Translations under genes and position numbers: made by a program | NCBI GenBank assembly: GCA_031002005.1 | Contig: CM061921.1 | Span: 129,378,036-129,442,035, forward strand | Reading direction: 5' to 3' | Length of the DNA: 64,000 nucleotides | From: Vandiemenella viatica | Taxonomy: Eukaryota; Arthropoda; Insecta; Orthoptera; Morabidae | Shown: positions 55,420 through 64,000 of the stretch, piece after piece | Layout: each line of letters opens with the position of its first letter | Numbering within the stretch: the stretch's first letter is position 1 | Notes under the pieces: generated by a model | What the model was told of the DNA's origin: nothing | The model's input: only the letters and a program-made list of their open reading frames with translations | Database searches by the model: none

Positions 55420-56090
55420 TATTTACTGTGCCATAGAGAGTTAAATGGAAGAACCATTGTACCTGCTTGGAATTGCCGCTGGGTGTAAAAAGTGCTATAT
55501 TTACTGCTCTATATTTCCTGATGGATGTGGCAAAAACAATAGCAAAGAAGAAGGTTGGACGTATTTCCCCCCAAAATCGAAATAGTTGAGGTTATACTGA
55601 TTGCAGAAAGGGTGTCAGTTATTATTAGTAGCGCTATGTGGTATGAAAGATTTTTTTAGGTTTAGTTGTGGAACTTTCTTACTATAGTTGACTGCTGTAA
55701 TTTTGTTACTAAATTCTACATTGCTGGAGCGAAATTTGAATTCTAATACTAACAAGTCTCGTGTATGAACTTTTCCACCTCAATATCATAACAATATGAG
55801 TTATATGTCGGCTGGAAAAACACAGAACAAAAACTGTAAAAGAAAACTAAGTGCAATTTATAATTACATGTATCATGAATTTCATTGAATTCACAAATAA
55901 AATCACTTACTTACTCCACAATTGATGCATTAATATTTAATGAATTAATGTTAAATTTTTTGTCACTACGTTTCACATGAAATGAGGTCCTATAACCAAT
56001 TTTTCCACACCCAGTTTGAGGGATGTAACAGACGAAGCCACGAGGAAATAAGAACTCTTATAGAGTATGTCAACATGTTGTGCGGTGGAA
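55420..56090. other. Non-coding stretch
   Basis: AT-rich; nothing recognised. Confidence 0.35.
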
Positions 56091-56100
56091 GAAGTGCCAG

Positions 56101-56335
56101 TTTGCCGATTCCGGCAGCGTAGGAATAGCGTGCTTGCTTCGCGTTGCATGGGTCGACGGTTCGAGTCCGGCCGAGGGCATGGGTGGTTTCAATTAAATGT
56201 TGTGTTCGTCTACTGTCGTCCTTACAGAGAATGGAAAATAATCACACTGAAATGAAATGTATACATTGTAAGAGAAACACATACGTTGAGCTGGCTGTAT
56301 AGCTAACATGGCCAAATGCCATTTTAAAACAAAAA
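56101..56335 (+). repeat. tRNA-derived SINE with 9-bp TSD
   Basis: The head reads TAGGAATAGCGTGCTTGC (A-box region) and GACGGTTCGAGTCCGGCC, containing a perfect B box GGTTCGAGTCC at about 56158-56168. The body ends in an A-rich tail (AAAACAAAAAA). AAGTGCCAG flanks both sides (56092-56100 and 56336-56344). It is a different family from the SINE at 25040-25277. Pol III transcription and LINE-driven mobility are expected from the class. Confidence 0.8.
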
Positions 56336-56344
56336 AAGTGCCAG

Positions 56345-57430
56345 CTTCACAATAGTTGCTAGAAGTTTCGAATTTGACGAGGCTAGAATACCAAAATAAT
56401 TTTCTTTAGTGTTGCTGCCGCGAAAGCGTACATAGTAATCTAAACAAAAACATATTTCTATAACATTCATTTTTTATTTTTTGAATAATATAAACTTTAC
56501 CTCATGTGACATTTTTTATAAATTTAACAAACTGTATTGAAGCAACCTTTTCCCAAAACTGTTTCTGAAATCAGCATTATCACCAACTGAGATATTTTTT
56601 TAATGACGTGAACGAGGAGCACTAAATTCTGTGTTGCTGAAATTTGAATTTGAAATCTGAATTCTAATACTAGTGCATTTCATTTTTGAACGTTGCAACC
56701 CACCATAACAATAGGAGTTATATGGATTGTCTGGTATCTAACTGCAGATGTTTCAAGTTGCATTATGTAACCATAGTCTTGACAAGTATAAAGTATCAAT
56801 CACCAACAGTAAGTCCTCTGCTACGTTTAGATTCAGTTCTTCTGTCACTGAAACAATTTCATTGGTATGTATGGTTGTCACAATAAAGGTAGAATCCAAA
56901 TGGTGGTAATGTACTTTACTCCAATATTTTTAATATTTCCGAGTCCTTGACCATTCATATTTGTAAATCGTTCACATATGTATTTAACTAATGTTGTTGC
57001 TGAGGGAAGAATGATAATACCAACATCACATATTCATCAGTTCTGGGCTGAAAATCAATACTATACATAGTTTCTGGACAAGACATCGCACGTTTCAGAG
57101 ATTAGAATCAGTTATTGCTTCCAGGCAGTATAATGGATGACAGCTTAGTGAGAGAAATGGGAGGACTCAGTAAAAAAGATAGTTAACTACTTTGTATTGT
57201 ACGTTTTTGTCATTTGGTTTAAATACACGAAATACAGGTCCAAAAAATTTCAAAGAAATTATTTGGAGAAACGAATATCTTATGAAGAATACTTTTCAAG
57301 TTTAGAAATAATTTGCTGACTTTCATACCGAACATTCTTTTTCTATAAATGGAATATTGTGTTTCGAAATTAAAAGATTTGTGAAAGGAAGAATTCTTTT
57401 TGTTTATGAAGCAATATTTTTGTTTTTAAT
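56345..57430. other. Non-coding AT-rich stretch
   Basis: No gene or element recognised between the SINE and the antisense LINE. Confidence 0.35.
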
Positions 57431-57732
57431 TTAATTTAATTGTAATGGAGCACAAGGTCTGGTGACAACTTCCCTATACACCCATTTTCCCCTCTCCTTT
57501 TCCAACCTACTTTTGCCCACTAATAATTTCAGATTTAAACTCATTCAGTATGTGGGGTAAATTATTCATCAATTCTCTTGGCAATTTATTCCAATCCCTG
57601 ACCCCCTTTTCTACTAAAAAGAATCTTCCCACACCCTTATGCCTGACATCAAGTGCCAGCTTGTGGTTATGGTTATCTTTTCCCTTCCATGGAACTCTCT
57701 TAATTTTCTCACCAATGTCTTTTCAGTCCTCA

Positions 57733-58814
57733 TCACCAATATACATACACCTTGTACACTCCCATGACTCCCTTCGCCCTTCTTCTGCCTCCCAGTGAAT
57801 CCCACTGCAGCTCCTTTATCACCTCAGTTACTGATTGTGTTCTGCGGTAAATTCCAAAGACTAAGCAATCAGCTGTTGTTCGCAACCCCTCAAACTCCTG
57901 TATTTGATACCCAAAATGTGGGTCCCATACTATACCACCATATAGAAGCAATGGTTTGACGAAAGTTTTGTAACCCAACGCCCTAACTTCTCTGGTATAT
58001 CTTCTCATCATTCTTTCCAACGAGTGAAGGATTTTGAACCATTTCCCTACTACCTGTCCAATGTGTCCTGCCCATTTAAGTCTGCTATCAAATGTTATTC
58101 CGAGGTATTTGCATTTCGAGTCTTCAATAAGTAGCTCCTTCCCCACTTTATAATCATAATCAATCTTTAGCTTTTATCTATGTACCTAATAAGCTGGCTC
58201 TTCTTTGCAATTATCTTCATCCCATGTTGACTCACCCAGCTAGTTATACTATCTATATCACCTTGCAGCTGTTTACAGTCTTCTATTGTTTTGATCCTTT
58301 TATATAACATTGTCATCTACAAAAAATTTAACCTCTGACAGTAAGCCATTAACATAATCATTTATTAGAATAACGAATAGCAATGGTCCAATACATTACC
58401 CTGTGGTACTCCCATGTTCACTCCTACATCTTTTGATACTGCATTTCGAACCATGACTTTTTGCTTTCTACCTTTTAGGAATTCTTCTACCCAACAAATC
58501 ACCATTTTTTCAAGTCCAATAGTTTTTGTCTTATTTATCACCATTTTATGGCTCACTCTGTCAAAGGCCTTTGAAAGATCTAGTACTACTCTATAAACTT
58601 GACCTCCCCTGTTCATTTCATCAGAAATATATTGCATATAGGCTACTAACTGAGATTCGTATGAATTTCTTTGCCTAGAGCCATGTAGCCAACTTGAAAA
58701 CCAAGTACGTTCATCACAGACACACCTGATATGATTGAATATTAATCTCACCATTAATTTACCTACCACTGATGTCAAGCTGATTGGCATATAGTTTTCA
58801 ACAATATTTGTCAA
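57733..58814 (-). pseudogene. CR1-like LINE reverse transcriptase
   Basis: Frame 58814-58365 shows ENYMPISLTSVVGKLMVRLI, SSWLHGSRQRNSYESQLVAY, VYRVVLDLSKAFDRVSHKMV (first catalytic Asp in LDLSKAFD) and VGVNMGVPQGNVLD (usually GVPQGSVLGP). After a frame break the FVDDN motif (YADD box variant) lies near 58312-58326. Frame 58146-57733 gives CKYLGITFDSRLKWAGHIGQ (thumb), SLERMMRRYTREVRALGYKT and VTEVIKELQWDSLGGRRRAK. A few frameshifts make it inactive. Confidence 0.75.
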
Positions 58815-59567
58815 CCCTCATTTATGGACTGGTTCAACTACCGCACTTTTCCAGTCATCTGATAAACAACAAGTGTTCAAACTCAATTATTTAACACATC
58901 TGTAGTAATATTATCCACTCCGACTCCTTTACGCGTCTTTAGATTCCTTCATGATACCTTAATATTTAATTTCAAATTTTCTAATCTGCTCGCTTTCAGC
59001 TGTGCAGATAGGCTTGTTTTCTGATATAACCCTACCATTCTTGAATCATTGTCCCTAATTGCCTCCTCGGACCACTTACATATTAGTTCTGCATTTTTCA
59101 AATCCTCAGTTACTTCTTCTCCATTCTTTACATATAATTGTCTCACTACCCCCTTTTACACTGTTTTCTAATATAGCCATAGAAATTTCTAGATGCATCA
59201 GTCAGTGGTCCCCCTGCACCAATACTATTCTTCATTAACCTATCTCTAGCTTCTATCTTTGCTATTATTAATTGCTTGTGAAGTTGCTTCCATACTGCCC
59301 TTATTTATCATAACTCTGTTGTGTTCTCGTCTGACTAACCTATTATACCTTCTCATCTCCCTATTGTAGTATGTAGGTTCTGTACTTCTGTTTATTTTCT
59401 GTATTCTGATAAGTATTTCTTCACCTTTTTTATTATATACTTACAATCTACCAACTTTGCCTCCACTGTAATTGTGTCATCCTTCTATTTGCTGAAATTA
59501 TCCATGACATATATTTTCAGTTCTAAATTTGTGCCTTTTTATAATGGTCACTATCTCCCCTTTCAAT

Positions 59568-59840
59568 TCAGACCACTGGTTTACTGAATCCCGTTATATC
59601 CATCAGAACTGCACTGTGATCACTTATTCCTTCAGTTACATGAGACCCCTCACGGTTATCATCAGACTTTATTAGAAAGATATCCAAAATGTTTTGTTCC
59701 CTTGTGTTCTGTTCTATCACTTGTGTAAAGCCTCCTTCATTTACTAAGATATTTGCGAATTTCTGTTTCCTTGTGTTATTGATATTATATGTTTCCCAGT
59801 TGACACATAGTGAATTTAAATCTCCACCAATCACGACCAT
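59568..59840 (-). pseudogene. CR1-like LINE endonuclease C-terminal half
   Basis: It reads MVVIGGDLNSLCVNWETYNI (the GDxN catalytic block), then NTREQNILDIFLIKSDDNRE and EGISDHSAVLMDI (the SDH catalytic block). These two blocks are the signature of APE-type LINE endonucleases. The N-terminal half is absent because the LTR at 59852 interrupts the gene immediately upstream of GGDLN. Confidence 0.7.
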
Positions 59841-59851
59841 TCCATGCTCAA

Positions 59852-61201
59852 TGTAACACTGTAATTATAAAAATAGTAATTTGACGTGTCCGTTATCTTA
59901 ACTATATTGTGCGGCAATATAAACTCATTATTATATTCCATGCTGATCAACTTGAAATGATTGCAGATTCGGTCTGATCGGTCGCCAAGGGCAGATGCCC
60001 TAAATTAAATGCAAAAAGTCACGCAAAAGGAACCACACTTGCATGCGTTAAACAAACTTTTATGGGGACCTTTATCACTCATTTATTATGTTAATATTCA
60101 CAAGAATGATACACAACACGCCGCCTCAAACCACGAGACATATGTGATTTGTAATCGGTCTTCGAAGTTCTGAAGATTGCAATTTCGAATAAGTGGTGAA
60201 CGCGATCATTCAGTCATAATTACACCCACTCAAAATACAGTACCTCACTTCACTGTCCACAACTCTTAGTCAAGTTCATGCCACACTTAAACTGCCGTTG
60301 ACATCGCTACTAAAGTAGCCGGGGCGCCTTCAAATGTTCCTTTTAAACAACTTATTGTCCCCTGGCACATAACACCATCCAGAATCCCCTCCGGTCTCTC
60401 TTTGGCGAAAGACGGGATTGACAAAGCCCAGCCTTTCGGCACAAAACAAAACGTTTACTAGATATCTTAATAACTAACCAGTACATATACAAACATCTAC
60501 TACAATATACAAAATAAGTAGTATCTGGTGGCTGCTTGGCTATATTTTATCATACTCAAGACTTAAATCCCTTAATCCTAAACACAAAATGCACTTCCAG
60601 CAAAAGACAAACATGAGACTCAAAATCATAAAAACATACATCATAATCAACATAAAAAAAACATGTGAATCAAAAAAATTAGATAACTAGTTCTTTTTCA
60701 TTATGTCCTCACAGTCATTAATACTTAAACTCAGACAGAATAACACATATACAAAGTACAAGTAATTCAAAACTTTACAACAACTTTGCTTGGAATGTAC
60801 AGAGTATATACTGCCAACTGGTTCACATACCAGTTAACTTTGACCTCTACGCCAACCAATGCACTTGGCTTCCGCCGGTCACTCACTCCACCACTGAGTA
60901 GGTACAAACACTTATCACTGCACTCGCAATGCTACGCGCAAACTGACATAGCCTGTCATGCAATGCATAATTAATACCTATCTTGACTCGTGACAAAATA
61001 ATAAAATAAGAATAGACAGATCGCTAACCTGCGCACATAAGCAGAAAATATTGCAGTTGCCTGCTATACAAAATTGTCAGGAAAAAAACAATAAAGAAAA
61101 GAGTTCTTCGCCGTGGCGAAGTAGGTTGTTGCCGACGCCGGCAAAATATTAAATCATATGACCATGTGAACGTGGGGAGTGAAATAGGAATATTCAGTAC
61201 A
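59852..61201 (-). repeat. 3' LTR of the second pol-less element
   Basis: In plus orientation it begins TGTAACACTG right at the end of LINE homology and ends CAGTACA before a C-rich (minus-strand purine) tract TTCCCTCCCACCTG at 61202-61215. Length is about 1,350 bp, twice that of the first element. Internal GGTCGCCAAGG near 59980 resembles GGTCGCCAGGAAG in the first LTR. Confidence 0.5.
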
Positions 61202-61215
61202 TTCCCTCCCACCTG
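61202..61215 (-). other. Polypurine tract of the second element
   Basis: The minus strand reads CAGGTGGGAGGGAA just before the LTR start TGTACTG. Confidence 0.45.
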
Positions 61216-61348
61216 AAGACATACACTTAAGCTTCAGTACATTCCTTTATTCATAAAATAATGCTAACTCTCTTTTCTTCTTTCGCATCTTCCAATTGAT
61301 TTTATTTCTTTCTTCCTTCCTTCTGCACATATTCTTCCTTTCCTCAAA

Positions 61349-61753
61349 TTATGCTAACCCCCTTTTCTTCTTCTGCATCTTCAAATTGTTTTTCTTCCTT
61401 TCTTCTTTCTTTCTGTACACATTCTTCCTATCATCAAATAAAATTAATTTCCTTCTCCTCTGAAACTTCCAGTTTGCTTTCTTCTTTATCATGATCAGAA
61501 CAACTTCCTCTTCTTCTTCACCAAAAATACTTCTTATATCTTCTTTCCCTTCAAACTGATAGTGTTCTAACACGACTTCAAAATGGTTATATACAGGAAT
61601 ACAGATCGACTTGCTGTACGCATGTAAACTAGGCTGCACAACAACAACAGGAGTGGGATTGTTGACGGCTGCGAGATCAATGACCTCTGCCAGAGCTGAC
61701 AACTTGTTATTAACTTCAGGCTCGCACTCGCATGTATAACTCTCTTGTTCCAA
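61349..61753 (-). CDS. Post-gag ORF of unknown function in the second element
   Basis: A 134-codon minus-strand frame: MEQESYTCECEPEVNNKLSA, then LAAVNNPTPVVVVQPSLHAY and a lysine-rich end (KKEERKKNNLKMQKKKRGLA). No protease, RT or integrase motif. It occupies the same place, between gag and LTR, as the small frames at 44418-44926 of the first element. It may be a C-terminal gag extension or residual non-coding sequence with a pyrimidine-rich opposite strand. Confidence 0.35.
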   Translation of the reverse strand: MEQESYTCECEPEVNNKLSALAEVIDLAAVNNPTPVVVVQPSLHAYSKSICIPVYNHFEVVLEHYQFEGKEDIRSIFGEEEEEVVLIMIKKKANWKFQRRRKLILFDDRKNVYRKKEERKKNNLKMQKKKRGLA

Positions 61754-61959
61754 CTATTTCTAAAAATTTCCACAAATTGTTTTACTATCGCACTAAATCG
61801 TCATTTCTTCCCTATTATCTTCTGTTTGTTTTTATTCAAGCCTCGGCCTTTCATATTCTTCCAACATATACTTCGCTAACATCGTATCCACAAAATCTAT
61901 TTCTCTCATTTTTTTCTTCTTCCGAGGACCAGGCTCCTTCACTGTTTCCGTTACATCTT

Positions 61960-62400
61960 GGGAATTTACATTCTGTAGACTCGTGTCGTCTCCTGTCCCC
62001 ACCGAGGCTGAAGCAGTGACAGGTAATAGTTTACCTGAAACACACTCTCCTCAACAGCTATCTGCGCTTGGGTTGCCGACGCCTCCTGTGGCCTGTCACC
62101 ATCAATCTGTCCATGGTAGGAGTCTCTAAAACCTCCTCTCTGTCCTTTGTTACTGCATCCGCCCCGATTCCGGTTATCAAAATGATGGTAGCTCTCCTGC
62201 TGTTGTTGTGAGTTTCCTATTCCCTCTTCCGATTGCTGCTTTTTTGTTAAATGTTGCTCATAGGCTTTTCTCTTGTTCATCCAGCCTACCCAACAACTTA
62301 AACGCCTCATCAATGGTACATATATTATGACTGGCAAATATCAGCTGTGTCGACTCGGGCAAACGTGCACTGATCATTCACACACATATTCTCCTTCACT
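61960..62400 (-). pseudogene. gag: Gag C-terminal region, second element
   Basis: Minus-strand frames near 62390-62270 read TQLIFASHNICTIDEAFKLL and GRLDEQEKS. These align with AQLIVTSHKIRSIKDAVDML and GRLDVQEQR in the first element's gag (45185-45290). The following tail is Q- and RG-rich (QQQQESYHHFDNRNRGGCSN, GQRGGFRDSYHGQ), typical of an RNA-binding gag C-terminus without a zinc knuckle. Frameshifts break it. Homology stops at about 62400. Confidence 0.6.
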
Positions 62401-63262
62401 GAAAGGTGAACTTAAATGTTTACAAGAGTTTACACACTTCAAGAAAAAAATTTGTTTAGTGCCACCACCCGGCGAGTATGGTTTGACTCCACGGCTTTTA
62501 CCCATAAAGCTGGTAAAGCTGGAGATGATTGCTACCCAATCCCGTGTAGAACCGGGCAAAGGATGCACGATTCAGCAAAGAAAGTGGAGTAGAGGAATCA
62601 CTTAAATGACCTCGACCGTGCTCATCAGGTGGCGAGGGTAGCCTTGCTAACATGGGCTTGCTACCATAGTAGGTCCTCTTTATAGGTGGGGACCGATAGT
62701 GCATCCCGGGTGGGACAGCTGCACCTTGAGAACATTATGGGGACCTCTGGGGCTCCGCAGTGGGATCGTGCACTACGACGGTGCTCTGTAAAGTTTGGAG
62801 GAGTGTGAGGGAATCTGCATTAGTACAGGGGAACACACACTAGGAGCTTGCCTCGTAGCGTGCGGCTCTGCATTCGGTGGGCGGCATTGCGCTGGGCCTA
62901 TCGGTTGCCGGGTGGGGCGCGAAAAGGGAAATCCCGCGATGTAGCCCGGCTTGCTGTGGCTTCCATCCCTCCCTGGGTGCTGGTGGGGATGGGAGCACGT
63001 GGGAATAGCAGAGATGCTTAAGCTATACGGCCAGGTTTTGGAAGGGTCTTCGGCCTGGTCGTGGCGGGCGCTGCGTACACTCCGCTCCCCGTGGGCACCC
63101 TTAATGGGTGGCAAAAGGCGCCTTGTTCACCATCCCCGCCGTAATGGTGGGTGATTCGGAAGAGTTTGTCCTTGCGGTGGGGGCAGTGTTGGATGGTGGC
63201 TATTGGGGGGTTCAGCGAGGGCCTGATGACTGTTAAGTGGGGTATGCCCGTAGACCAGACCT
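62401..63262 (+). other. GC-rich block of unknown origin
   Basis: Clearly GC-rich against the AT-rich window, bounded by the truncated gag (left) and a LINE 3' end (right). Frames on both strands (62773-63114 minus, 62951-63154 plus, 63018-63269 minus) have no recognised domain. The plus strand near 63145 opens MVGDSEEFVLAVGAVLDGGY and soon stops. It might be the 5' UTR and ORF1 start of a LINE of the R1/jockey type, which are often GC-rich, but this is inference. Confidence 0.35.
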
Positions 63263-64000
63263 TATACATCTACATCTACATCTACATTCATACTCTGCAA
63301 ATCACAAAAATTGTGGGTGGCAGAGGGTGCTAAGCACCAATCCTAAATCCACCCATTCCAATCCCGAATAGTGCGAGGAAAGAAGGAATACACATAAGTA
63401 TCAGTACGGCACCTAATTTCTCTAATCTTATCCCTCCGGTCATTGCGACCTAAATAGGTTGGCGGAAGAAGTATTTCATTGCACTCGAAATTTAATTTTT
63501 TTCGCATATTCTCCAATAAATTCGAACGCAAGCTACGTCGTCTGTCTTCCAAACTATCCCAGCCAAATCTATGTATCAATTCTGTGACGCTTTCATAAGG
63601 GCTGTAACAACAAGTCACGAATCATGCGGCTCTCCTCTGCACCCTCTCAACTGAGTCAATCAGAACCTTGCGATACGGGTCCCAATCCCCACAACAGTAA
63701 TCCAGATGCGGACGCACTAGTGTTTTATACGCTATCTCCTTTGTTTGAGCATTACAATTCCTCAAAATACGACCTATGAATCGTAATTTAGAATTAGCCT
63801 TGCCTACGACGGAAGTTATGTGTATGTCCCATTTCATGTTGCTTTGTACTATCACCCCCAGATACTTCACGGAATCAACCGTGTCAACAGCTGAATTATT
63901 TATTTTGTAATCGTGATCAAACTGATTCTTCTTGTTACTTATCCGCATTGCCTTGCACTTTTTGCAATTAAGTGTAAGCTGCCATTTACGGCACCAATCG
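63263..64000 (-). mobile_element. LINE 3' end, running off the right edge
   Basis: In plus orientation it begins with a TACATCTACATCTACAT tail and CATACTCTGCAAATCAC. The minus-strand protein has the C-terminus RDKIREIRCRTDTYVYSFFP then RTIRDWNGW, and, after a frame break at about 63620, VKYLGVIVQSNMKWDIHITS and VRPHLDYCCGDWDPYR. This is the RT thumb and C-terminal region of a CR1/jockey-group LINE. Another copy is at 8341-8850. The tail resembles LINE ends I recall from Orthoptera and Phasmatodea. Confidence 0.8.
63343..63948 (-). pseudogene. LINE RT thumb and C-terminal region
   Basis: Frame 63948-63622 reads MRISNKKNQFDHDYKINNSA, VDSVKYLGVIVQSNMKWDIH, ILRNCNAQTKEIAYKTLVRP and SVERVQRRAA. 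Frame 63618-63343 continues TCCYSPYESVTELIHRFGWD, SLEDRRRSLRSNLLENMRKK and the C-terminal RTIRDWNGW. A single frame change near 63620 joins them. The catalytic part lies beyond the window, so activity cannot be judged; the frame break suggests a dead copy. Confidence 0.75.

Larger units (their letters stand above)
57431..59851 (-). mobile_element. Antisense CR1-like LINE, truncated in its endonuclease
   Basis: Minus-strand pieces in order from 59840 to 57430: endonuclease C-terminal half, EN-RT linker (58949-59146), RT palm (58365-58814), FVDD box near 58312-58326, thumb and C-terminus (57733-58146), then 3' UTR. At its left end TAATTTAATTTAATTGTAAT is the 3' terminus. Its 5' side is cut at 59851 by the LTR of another element. 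Fragments of the same family occur at 18750-19060, 28140-28810, 30785-31215 and 31610-31985. Confidence 0.75.
59852..62400 (-). mobile_element. Second pol-less LTR element, 5'-truncated
   Basis: A 3' LTR (59852-61201) preceded, on the minus strand, by a purine tract, a ~750-base region of small frames, and a gag C-terminus (61960-62400). Gag and post-gag text match the element at 42817-47911 in order, and again no pol lies between gag and the LTR. The insertion interrupts the LINE endonuclease at 59851. The gag N-terminus and 5' LTR are missing beyond 62400, where unrelated DNA starts. Confidence 0.65.

Noticed and set aside
56101..56180. tRNA gene
   Set aside because: Intact B box but no cloverleaf closure seen, and it is flanked by a SINE body, A-tail and TSD, so it is a SINE head. 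The same applies to 25200-25277.
61732..62019. 95-codon plus-strand frame
   Set aside because: Antisense to the post-gag region of the second LTR element; pyrimidine-rich strand of a lysine/glutamate-rich frame.
62773..63269. Overlapping frames of 67-113 codons on both strands
   Set aside because: GC-rich DNA has few stops; frames overlap on both strands with no domain.

Overview
This is an AT-rich eukaryotic window, almost certainly insect nuclear DNA, built almost entirely of transposable elements and satellite DNA. No operons, functional tRNA or rRNA genes, CRISPR arrays or complete host genes are visible. Non-LTR retrotransposons (jockey-, RTE- and CR1-like), mariner, Tc1, hAT, Harbinger and Penelope elements and tRNA-derived SINEs together indicate an arthropod. 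The SINE head at 25040-25277, the TACATC-type LINE tail at 63263 and the Tc1 terminus at 34604 resemble families I associate with Orthoptera and other Polyneoptera. That placement is from memory and tentative.

Layout. 1-12 kb: RTE-like debris, decayed Tc1/mariner copies (2.3-2.5 and 3.5-4.5 kb), an internally deleted PIF/Harbinger element with a DDE remnant and an opposed MADF-like fragment (4.57-6.95 kb), and a LINE split by a nearly full-length dead mariner (9.64-10.95 kb). 12-22 kb: SINE pieces, an RTE-like LINE, a Penelope-like element with RT and GIY-YIG remnants, and a foldback MITE-like structure. 21.9-25.8 kb: a jockey-like LINE whose endonuclease end is inverted relative to its RT (a twin-priming signature), carrying a SINE insertion with a perfect 12-bp target-site duplication (TSD). 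25.8-35 kb: another LINE, two short hAT-type MITEs, a 1.49-kb hAT-type element with a perfect 8-bp TSD, several fragments of one LINE family, a Tc1 5' end, and a possible THAP-domain first exon with a splice donor.

35.8-54.7 kb is mostly satellite DNA. It runs from ~155-bp units with inverted copies, through a ~130-155-bp CT-rich array with alternating unit types, to a ~357-bp monomer array organised as a three-monomer higher-order repeat, and then AT-rich decay. The 357-bp array has been hit by a TA-flanked Tc1/mariner-type element (42211-42801), a 5.1-kb LTR retrotransposon encoding gag but no visible pol (42817-47911), and a 1.2-kb probable solo LTR (49574-50781).

54.7-64 kb holds a promoter-like segment with a short ORF, a SINE with TSD, an antisense CR1-like LINE (57.4-59.85 kb) cut by the LTR of a second pol-less element (59.85-62.4 kb), a GC-rich block of unknown origin, and the 3' end of another LINE running off the window. 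The most unusual feature is the recurrence of the gag-without-pol architecture in two diverged copies, which suggests a non-autonomous LTR lineage.
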